DNA of 28,755 nucleotides from CAZYTO01 sp964650405 (lineage in GTDB: Bacteria; Acidobacteriota; Thermoanaerobaculia; Gp7-AA8), in assembly GCA_964650405.1 (NCBI GenBank), contig CAZYTO010000028.1:1-28755 (forward strand), written 5' to 3'. A program made the position numbers and the translations under genes. This document shows positions 23,526-28,755 of this stretch, piece after piece; positions within the stretch are counted from its first letter, which is position 1; each line of letters opens with the position of its first letter. Below the pieces are notes generated by a model. It was not told the DNA's origin. It did not search any database and saw nothing but the letters and a program-made list of their open reading frames with translations.

Positions 23526-24121
23526 CGCCCCACCTCCCTCGCCGCGCCCGAACGGATGCATTGATCGGCCAGCTCGCCGAGTTGTTTCTCGACCAGTACG
23601 TTGATCCGCTCCTGCTCTTCGCCGAGCTTGTCCTGTTGCCGCCCCAGCACGTCCTGCCGCCGGCTCAGCTCCTCCTGTTGCTTGCTGAGCGCTTCCTGCT
23701 TCCGGCTCAGCTCACGCTGCGCGCGGTCGTCGCCGCCGGCGGCCGCCTGCTTCCCGCCCAGCGCGGCCTGCTGCGCACCCAGTCCCGCCTGTCGCCCTCC
23801 GAGGCCGGCCTGCTTCTGGCCGAGCGCCGACTGCTTTCTGGCCAGATCCGCCTCCGGACCGATGATCGCCTCCGCCCGCTCGATCTCCTGCGCGGCCTTG
23901 ACCACATACGTGTGCCCGCCACGATGGAACCAGAAGAAACGGGAGCCATACCCGGCCTGCAACCGCTTCAACACCTCCCCGCTCATCCCCTTGCCGTTCA
24001 TATAGGTAATGTCGCCGAGGCGCAGGACGTAGGAGTCGGCGGAGTCGGGGGAAGGCGAATGTGCCAGCAGCGGAGCGACCAGAAGCGCGAGTGCAACCAT
24101 ACCGAGGGCGAGGTTTCGCAT
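23522..24121 (-). CDS. Exported coiled-coil protein with LGxxQ heptad repeats, paralogue A
   Basis: A 199-residue protein with signal peptide (MRNLALGMVALALLVAPLLA). A small domain (about 28-85) contains RLQAGYGSRFFWFHRGGHTY then VVKAAQEIERAEAI. A near-perfect heptad array follows (QSALGQK, QAGLGGR, QAGLGAQ, QAALGGK), and then a KQEAL/RQDVL coiled coil. In my recollection such proteins occur in Acidobacteriota and related phyla, often near BlaR1/M56-type peptidase genes, but no such peptidase is seen here. The start is supported by GAGGAG. It is co-translated with paralogue B. The function is unknown. Confidence 0.85.
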   Translation of the reverse strand: MRNLALGMVALALLVAPLLAHSPSPDSADSYVLRLGDITYMNGKGMSGEVLKRLQAGYGSRFFWFHRGGHTYVVKAAQEIERAEAIIGPEADLARKQSALGQKQAGLGGRQAGLGAQQAALGGKQAAAGGDDRAQRELSRKQEALSKQQEELSRRQDVLGRQQDKLGEEQERINVLVEKQLGELADQCIRSGAAREVGR

Positions 24122-24172
24122 GACAGTCTCCTCGGAGGCTTGGACGGTGGGTTGCGGCGGCGGTTAGTTACG

Positions 24173-25456
24173 TCACACCCGCATCCCCGCGTTCAGGTCG
24201 CGCAGAAACGCCACATCCGGCTTGTAGTAGTAGCTCTTGATGGGGCAGGTCTCGCTGCCCTTGCCGGCGCACATCGGGACCACCGTCTCGCCGCTTTCTC
24301 CGGTCCAGTCGTCGCCGGCGGCGATGATGCGGGAGAGCTCGCGGCGGAACTTCGCGTAGGGCTGGCCGTGCCATACGTCGCGCAGCGACTGCTCGAAGAC
24401 GTTGCCCAACGGGCTGGCCTGGAGGATACAGCAGGGCGCCACCATGCCCGTGGTCCGGATGACCAGGGAGTGCCAGCCGATGATGCACGGCTCGTCCATG
24501 CCGGCCGTCTCCCGCTCCATCGTCCGCAGCGCCGCCACCTTGCGCCGGTGGGCCAGCCTCTTGCGCAACGGCACGTCCGTTCCCGGTGCGAAATGCAGCC
24601 GGTTCGCAGACCGTCCCCGGCCGCCCCCCTCCGCCCCACGCAGGGCGGTGATCTCGCGCAGCTGCGGCTCGATGTCCTGCTCGAAACTGCCGATGGACTC
24701 GATGCGGCGGAACTCGTCGATGCGGATCACGTCCTCGTACAGCCGCAGCATCTCCGCCGTCTCCTCCGCCGTCATCTGCTGCTCCGGTTTGAGGAACGAG
24801 AGGCCGTTGAAGATGATGGCGTCCACGTCCAGCTCCCGGGCCAGGTTGTACATGCGCGGGATGGACGAGTAGTTGCCCTTCCACACCAGGAACTGCAGGA
24901 AAACTTTCGGACCCGTTACTTTCATAGGGCGCTTCAGACGCTTGCGCTCCGCGATCAGCTTCCGCACGTTCTCCACGACCCGGTCGAAGTTCCGGGCCGG
25001 CGTCTGCATCATGGACGCGTACGTCTCGGCGTCGCCCGTATTCAGGCTGACGATGATCTCGTCACAGACGTTCTCGCCGAGGAGGATCGAGGCCACCTCG
25101 TCACGGAGGAGGACGGCGTTCGTGGTGATGTTCTCCAGCGGCAGCCCGCTCGCGGCGATGGCCCGCAGCATGTCCTTCGTCTTCCGGTGAAAGAGCGGTT
25201 CGCCTCCGCCGGCCAGCCGCACCGAGCGCGTCCCGGCTTCCCGGCACTCGGCGATCAGCTCTTCGATGCGCGAGAGCGGCAGCTCGTCCGTGCCGCGGAT
25301 GGCTGCCGTGGAGCAGAAGAAGCAGTCGATGTTGCAGCGGTCGGCCGGATAGATCTCGACGTGGTACGGCCCGCCGTAGGCCACACCGTCCCGCACGCCG
25401 CGGAGGATGGCGTCGCGGTCGGTCGCGGTGAGGTATTTCCAGCCGAGCTCGGACAC
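24173..25456 (-). CDS. Radical SAM protein with SPASM-like C-terminal cysteine domain
   Basis: A 427-residue cytoplasmic enzyme. The SAM-cleaving [4Fe-4S] motif is C41-x3-C45-x2-C48 in DRCNIDCFFCS. A GGGEP-type SAM-binding motif (RLAGGGEPLFH) and NTGDAETYASM follow. The C-terminal part holds further cysteines (EPCIIGWHS, APCCILQ, MCAGKGSETCPIK) like SPASM or twitch auxiliary clusters, with LGNVFEQSLRDVWHGQPY typical of that module. Substrates of such enzymes include peptides, sugars and cofactors; no adjacent precursor-peptide gene is visible, so I cannot assign one. The start is a GTG at 25456 with no Shine-Dalgarno, 6 nt from the large 8-bp repeat hairpin. The conserved N-terminus argues against a later start. 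Confidence 0.9.
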   Translation of the reverse strand: MSELGWKYLTATDRDAILRGVRDGVAYGGPYHVEIYPADRCNIDCFFCSTAAIRGTDELPLSRIEELIAECREAGTRSVRLAGGGEPLFHRKTKDMLRAIAASGLPLENITTNAVLLRDEVASILLGENVCDEIIVSLNTGDAETYASMMQTPARNFDRVVENVRKLIAERKRLKRPMKVTGPKVFLQFLVWKGNYSSIPRMYNLARELDVDAIIFNGLSFLKPEQQMTAEETAEMLRLYEDVIRIDEFRRIESIGSFEQDIEPQLREITALRGAEGGGRGRSANRLHFAPGTDVPLRKRLAHRRKVAALRTMERETAGMDEPCIIGWHSLVIRTTGMVAPCCILQASPLGNVFEQSLRDVWHGQPYAKFRRELSRIIAAGDDWTGESGETVVPMCAGKGSETCPIKSYYYKPDVAFLRDLNAGMRV

Positions 25457-25462
25457 TTTATT

Positions 25463-25630
25463 GGTTACGGGGTTACGGGGTTGCTGATGAGGTTACGAGG
25501 TTGCGAGGTTACGGGGTTACGGGTTGCGAGGTTACGAGGTTGCGAGAGGACACCCGTAACCTCGCAACCTCGCAACCCCGTAACCTCGTAACCTCGTAAC
25601 AACCCCGCAACCCCGTAACCTCGCAACCTC
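25463..25630. repeat. Large inverted array of 8-bp units (GGTTRCGR / YCGYAACC)
   Basis: The left arm (25463-25545) has about ten units of GGTTACGG, GGTTACGA or GGTTGCGA, with two irregular ones. The right arm (25554-25628) has about nine units of CCGTAACC, TCGTAACC, TCGCAACC or CCGCAACC. An 8-nt centre (GAGGACAC) separates them. The arms can pair over most of their length to form a very long imperfect hairpin. It fills the gap between the YbaK stop (25635) and the radical SAM start (25456) on the minus strand. Confidence 0.92.
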
Positions 25631-25634
25631 TCAT

Positions 25635-26144
25635 TCATACGATGCGAATCACCTTCCCGCCCGTCATTCCAGGCAGGTCGCCCGGTGACAACTCGAACAC
25701 GGCATGGGGTGTTCCCGCCGCGGCCCAGATGCGTTCGAAGCGGAAGAGGTCCTCGTCGATGAACGTGACGAGCTTGGTGTCGTGTCCCACGGGCGGGATG
25801 CCGCCGATGGCGAAGCCGACCCGCTGGCGCACGAACTCCGCATCCGCTTTTCCGATGCCCTCCCCCGCCGCCTCGGCGACCCGCTTTTCATCCACGCGGT
25901 TCGTCCCGCTGGCGATGACGAGCACCGGATCCCCCGACGCCGCCCCGCGGAAGATGAGCGACTTGGCAATCTGCGCCACCTCGCACCCGATCGCGGCCGC
26001 CGCCTCCGCCGCCGTCCGGGTCGATGCCGGCAATTCCACCACGCGCGCCGTGATCCCGGCCGCGGCCAGCGCTTCCTGCACCCGGGCGGCAGAACGGGAA
26101 AGTTGATCGTTGGATGGCGAATCGTTCGACGATGAATTGCTCAT
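25635..26144 (-). CDS. ybaK: YbaK/EbsC-family aminoacyl-tRNA deacylase
   Basis: A 169-residue editing-domain protein that hydrolyses mischarged aminoacyl-tRNA (Cys-, Ala- or Pro-tRNA types in this family). Diagnostic stretches are IAKSLIFRG with the conserved lysine, VLVIASGTNRVDEKRVAEAA, VGFAIGGIPPVGH and a C-terminal SPGDLPGMTGGKVIRIV. The N-terminal 18 residues are a serine/asparagine-rich tail. Start at 26144 chosen over an upstream in-frame option that would overlap the preceding gene. The stop is 5 nt from the repeat hairpin. Confidence 0.9.
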   Translation of the reverse strand: MSNSSSNDSPSNDQLSRSAARVQEALAAAGITARVVELPASTRTAAEAAAAIGCEVAQIAKSLIFRGAASGDPVLVIASGTNRVDEKRVAEAAGEGIGKADAEFVRQRVGFAIGGIPPVGHDTKLVTFIDEDLFRFERIWAAAGTPHAVFELSPGDLPGMTGGKVIRIV

Positions 26145-26187
26145 GCGGCGCCGATGGTCGCACAATCGAGGCCGGCGCCGGCTTCGC

Positions 26188-27351
26188 TCAACCGGACGGC
26201 GGCCCGGCAATGACGGCCGCAGCCTCGCTCTTCGTGTCGTTCGCCACGCCGAACGACCGCTTGTAGATGTCGATCACGGCGGTCAGGAGCGAGAAGACCA
26301 GCGGCCCCATCACCAGGCCGATGAATCCGAAGGCTTCCATGCCGCCCAGGACCGAGATCAGCAGCGGGATGGCCGGGAGCTCGACCTTCCCCTTCATGGC
26401 CCAGGGCCGCACGATGTGCTCGAGGATCGGCACGAGGATCGCTCCCCAGATGAGGAGGAAGACGGGGCCGAAGTAGCCGCGCGCGCCGATGGAGGCGGAC
26501 ACGAAGAGGTAGGCGATGGCCGGCACCCACACCACGGCGGCGCCGACGACGGGAAGGAGCGAGGCGATGGTGGTGACGGCGCCCCACAAAATCGCCCCCG
26601 GCACGCCGGCGATCCAGAATCCCACCGCGGCAGCGATTCCCTGCGAGAGCGAGGTGACCACCTGGCCGCGGAACGTCGCGTCGATGACGCCTTTGAAGCT
26701 GTGCGCGAACTGCTCGTTGTAGCGCGCCGGCAGCGGCGACAGGATCCGCAGCTCCCGGCCGATGGTGTCCCCCTCCACGAAGAAGAAGTACGTCGACAAC
26801 AGCAGGAGAAAAAGGCCGATGAGCATTCCGGCGATGCCGCCCACGACTTCCGTGCCGTGGGCCGCGATCCAGGCCGGCGCTTTCTGGGCGATGGGCAGGA
26901 CGACGCGCTGCGGACTGACCTTCGCGGGGTCGAATCCCGGCGCGATCTTCTGCAGCCACGGCAGGCGCTCGGTGAGATTCATCCTCTGCAGCGTCCGCTC
27001 CACCTCCCCCGAGCGCATCTCTTGCACCACCGTGTTGGCCTGCTGCACGAGCAGAAAGATGATCACCAGCACGGGCAGGATGACGCCGACGGTGATGACG
27101 GCGATCATCACCAGCCCGGCCTTCTCGTCGCTGCCCTTCATGCGCGTCCGCAGGCGGCGGAACATGGGAAAGGCGATCGTGGCCAGCACCGCGCCGAGGA
27201 TGAGAGGGGCCACGAACGGCTTGAGGATGACGTACGCCTCGTAGAGCAGCACGAAGGCCACAACCGCAAAGAAGACCATCCCGGCCAGCTTCCACTCCTC
27301 CCGCGCCACCGCTGCGTCTTTCTGAGTTACCGGATCATCCATACCCGCCAT
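26188..27351 (-). CDS. AI-2E-family (UPF0118) permease
   Basis: A 387-residue integral membrane protein with the family's layout: two N-terminal helices (FFAVVAFVLLYEAYVILKPF), ALILGAVLATIAFP-type segments, a central soluble region (LPWLQKIAPGFDPAKV), and a C-terminal membrane bundle ending FGFIGLVMGPLVFSLLTAVI. Named for TqsA-type autoinducer export, the family also contains Na+/H+ antiporters, so transport function is uncertain. GGAGAGG precedes two in-frame ATGs, at 27351 and 27342; the second is also possible. It is followed by the YbaK gene. A CTTCCAGC array lies 20 nt upstream of its start. Confidence 0.92.
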   Translation of the reverse strand: MAGMDDPVTQKDAAVAREEWKLAGMVFFAVVAFVLLYEAYVILKPFVAPLILGAVLATIAFPMFRRLRTRMKGSDEKAGLVMIAVITVGVILPVLVIIFLLVQQANTVVQEMRSGEVERTLQRMNLTERLPWLQKIAPGFDPAKVSPQRVVLPIAQKAPAWIAAHGTEVVGGIAGMLIGLFLLLLSTYFFFVEGDTIGRELRILSPLPARYNEQFAHSFKGVIDATFRGQVVTSLSQGIAAAVGFWIAGVPGAILWGAVTTIASLLPVVGAAVVWVPAIAYLFVSASIGARGYFGPVFLLIWGAILVPILEHIVRPWAMKGKVELPAIPLLISVLGGMEAFGFIGLVMGPLVFSLLTAVIDIYKRSFGVANDTKSEAAAVIAGPPSG

Positions 27352-27371
27352 ACCTCTCCGCCTCCGGGCCC

Positions 27372-27412
27372 CTTCCAGCCTTCCAGCCTTTCAGCCTTTC
27401 AGCCTTTTCAGC
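27372..27412. repeat. CTTCCAGC 8-bp array ahead of the AI-2E gene
   Basis: Five units: CTTCCAGC, CTTCCAGC, CTTTCAGC, CTTTCAGC and a 9-bp CTTTTCAGC. Same unit family as 15727-15754 and 17244-17281. It lies 20 nt upstream of the AI-2E start, where promoter elements would be expected. Confidence 0.75.
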
Positions 27413-27451
27413 CGTTCCCGACAAATAGCTCCTCGACACTCGTCAACAGGC

Positions 27452-27484
27452 CCCTTCGCCCTTCAAACCTTCGCCCTTCGAAGG
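27452..27484. repeat. CCTTCGCC 8-bp array
   Basis: Units CCCTTCGC, CCTTCAAA, CCTTCGCC and a final CTTCGAAGG, which is itself palindromic. Same family as 19030-19064 on the other strand. It lies between the divergent AI-2E and HtrA-like genes. Confidence 0.6.
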
Positions 27485-27572
27485 CCCTCCCCATTCGAGC
27501 AGTGCCGCCTCCCCTTCCGGGCGATGTGCGCGACGGCTGTCACGCGTAGCTTCGCACGCCAGGAGGCAAATC

Positions 27573-28421
27573 ATGAACTCGATCGGAACTGAGCTGTCGC
27601 GGCAACTGGCCGACGCCGTAGAGCGCGCCGGCCCGGCCATCGTGCACATCGAAGGGCGACGCCACCTCGCGTCGAGCGGCATCGTCTGCTCGGAAGGCAT
27701 CATCGTCACGGCCAATCACACCCTGCACCGTGACGACGACATCCGCGTAGGCGACACCGCGGCAACGCTCGTGGGCCGGGATGAAACGACGGATGTTGCG
27801 GTACTGCGGCTGGGTAGTGCCACGGGCAGCGCAGGCGGGCGGGAAGGGGCGAGCGGCGAGCGGGAGGACCAGGCTGGCATCGTCTGGAGCGATGCCGCTC
27901 CGCGCCCCGGCGAGATCGTCATCGCGGCAGGCCGCCCGGGCCGCGGCACCCGCGCCACGATCGGCTTCGTCACCGGCGTCGGCGGTCAGTGGCGGACGCG
28001 CCAGGGCGGCCGCATCGACGCCATCCTCGAAGTCGACGGGCAGCTCCCGCCCGGATTCTCCGGCGGTCCGCTTCTCGCCGCCGACGGCCGCGCCCTCGGC
28101 ATGAATACTTCAGGTCTCGTCCGCGGCGGCACGACGATTCCGCACGCCACGCTCTCGCGGGTCGTCGGCGAGCTGCTCGCGCACGGCGCCATCCGCCGCC
28201 GTCACCTCGGCGTCGGCGTCTATCCCGTCGAGCAGGGCCTCGTCGTGCTTTCCGTGCAACGCGGCGGTCCCGCCGCGGCTGCGGGTGTGATCGTCGGCGA
28301 CGTGCTCCAGAACAACGCCCGCCAGCTGCCCGACTCGCCCGACGACTCGTCCACGTTGACTCTGAAGCTGACACGCGGCGGTGAGGTACGGGAGGTGCCG
28401 GTGGACCTGGCGACGCCGTAG
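27573..28421 (+). CDS. HtrA/trypsin-like serine protease with PDZ domain, no signal peptide
   Basis: A 282-residue protein with a complete catalytic triad: H49 in VTANHTL, D74 in TTDVAVLRL and S163 in PPGFSGGPLL. A C-terminal PDZ-like domain follows (about 208-282: HLGVGVYPVEQGLVVLSVQR, GPAAAAGVIVGDVL). Unlike DegP/HtrA it has no signal peptide or membrane anchor, so it is predicted to be cytosolic. A G/E/R-rich loop (about 83-101) interrupts the protease domain. The ATG is preceded by an excellent AGGAGG. It stands alone, diverging from AI-2E and converging on the LuxR-type regulator. Protease activity is inferred from the triad. Confidence 0.9.
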   Translation: MNSIGTELSRQLADAVERAGPAIVHIEGRRHLASSGIVCSEGIIVTANHTLHRDDDIRVGDTAATLVGRDETTDVAVLRLGSATGSAGGREGASGEREDQAGIVWSDAAPRPGEIVIAAGRPGRGTRATIGFVTGVGGQWRTRQGGRIDAILEVDGQLPPGFSGGPLLAADGRALGMNTSGLVRGGTTIPHATLSRVVGELLAHGAIRRRHLGVGVYPVEQGLVVLSVQRGGPAAAAGVIVGDVLQNNARQLPDSPDDSSTLTLKLTRGGEVREVPVDLATP

Positions 28422-28436
28422 CGAGAAGGAGGCCCG

Positions 28437-28451
28437 GCGACCAGCGATCAG
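28437..28451. repeat. Short TCGCTGG-family array in a convergent gap
   Basis: CGACCAG followed by CGATCAG is the reverse complement of the units found in the Rieske gene array at 2780-2870. It sits between two converging stop codons. Confidence 0.5.
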
Positions 28452-28755
28452 CTACAGCGTCACGATTCCCAGCCGGGCCGCCTGGACGACGGCTTCCGTG
28501 CGGGTGTCGACGCCGAGCTTGCCGAGGATGCCGTTGACGTGGAACTTCACGGTGTGATCGCTGATGCCGAGGCGGCCGGCGATCTCCTTGTTGGTGAGGC
28601 CGGAAGTGAGAAGTTGGAGCACCTCGAGCTCGCGCGCCGTGAGGGGCTCGATCAGGTCGACGGAGGCCCGGGTGTGGGGGAGGACGCCGTCGGCGATGTC
28701 GTCGTCGATGGCCACGAGGCCGTCGGCGACGGCGTGCAGCGCGGCGCGGATCCGC
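28452..28755 (-). CDS. LuxR-type response regulator, C-terminal part (cut by window edge)
   Basis: The frame is open to the end of the window. It begins in what looks like the last helix of a receiver domain (IRAALHAVADGLVAIDDD). A LuxR/NarL-type DNA-binding domain follows (PLTARELEVLQLLTSGLTNK, EIAGRLGISDHTVKFHV, ILGKLGVDTRTEAV). The N-terminus with the phosphorylation site lies outside. It stops at 28452, converging on the HtrA-like gene. A partner histidine kinase is probably next to it beyond the edge. Confidence 0.93.
   Translation of the reverse strand, partial: RIRAALHAVADGLVAIDDDIADGVLPHTRASVDLIEPLTARELEVLQLLTSGLTNKEIAGRLGISDHTVKFHVNGILGKLGVDTRTEAVVQAARLGIVTL

Noticed and set aside
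23561..25591. 676-residue plus-strand frame opposite the coiled-coil and radical SAM genes
   Set aside because: Spans several real genes and the repeat hairpin on the other strand; no recognisable domain.
25463..25630. CRISPR-like array
   Set aside because: Units are 8 bp, contiguous and degenerate, with no spacers and no cas genes nearby.

Overview
This is a gene-dense, GC-rich stretch of bacterial chromosome (roughly two thirds G+C by eye) with no rRNA, tRNA, CRISPR array, phage or recognisable insertion sequence. The gene mix suggests an Acidobacteriota-like soil or sediment bacterium: a glucosamine-inositolphosphorylceramide-transferase-like protein, DUF2891, paired M16 peptidases, small secreted coiled-coil proteins with LGxxQ repeats, a DinB protein, and crotonase plus 3-hydroxybutyryl-CoA dehydrogenase. 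Other GC-rich phyla such as Myxococcota or Gemmatimonadota cannot be excluded, because the assignment rests on memory of protein families and not on a search.

Layout. Positions 1-650 hold one small helix-turn-helix-like gene in less GC-rich DNA. Positions 647-7383 (minus strand) hold the most striking locus. It encodes a haem-b NarI/DsrM-like membrane protein, a cytoplasmic molybdopterin oxidoreductase, a four-cluster ferredoxin subunit, a membrane-anchored Rieske protein, a 74-residue membrane protein, a TehA/SLAC1-type anion channel and the nitric-oxide damage repair protein RIC. The first six are tightly coupled (most junctions overlap or abut). An identical 17-bp sequence containing the dyad ATGAC-N4-GTCAT precedes both the first gene and RIC, which implies one nitrogen-oxide or anaerobiosis regulon.

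Positions 7450-9052 hold a frameshifted secreted protein. Positions 9140-13914 hold a possible atypical kinase, a histone-H1-like lysine/alanine-rich peptide, a glycosyltransferase, a tandem triphosphate-tunnel (CYTH/VTC) protein and a GINT1-like beta-propeller. Positions 13943-14600 are a gene graveyard: remnants of an MBL hydrolase, an ABC permease and an ABC ATPase. Positions 14625-17217 hold a quinone-oxidoreductase-like enzyme, a DinB protein and an AraC-type regulator. Positions 17315-18985 encode two consecutive steps of beta-oxidation or butyryl-CoA metabolism.

Positions 19097-22979 hold a DUF2891 lipoprotein-like exported protein, convergent with an active/inactive M16 peptidase pair. 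Positions 23001-24121 hold two paralogous exported coiled-coil proteins. Positions 24173-25456 encode a radical SAM/SPASM protein, 25635-26144 a YbaK-type deacylase, 26188-27351 an AI-2E-family permease, 27573-28421 a cytosolic HtrA-like protease, and 28452 to the edge the C-terminus of a LuxR-type response regulator.

Two cross-cutting signals stand out. First, degenerate arrays of 7- or 8-bp units occur at about ten gene ends and starts, often folded as inverted repeats. Some have been captured as coding sequence, giving the Rieske and AraC C-termini. Second, several genes lack a Shine-Dalgarno and instead carry a -10-like box exactly 6 nt before the ATG, the signature of leaderless transcripts.
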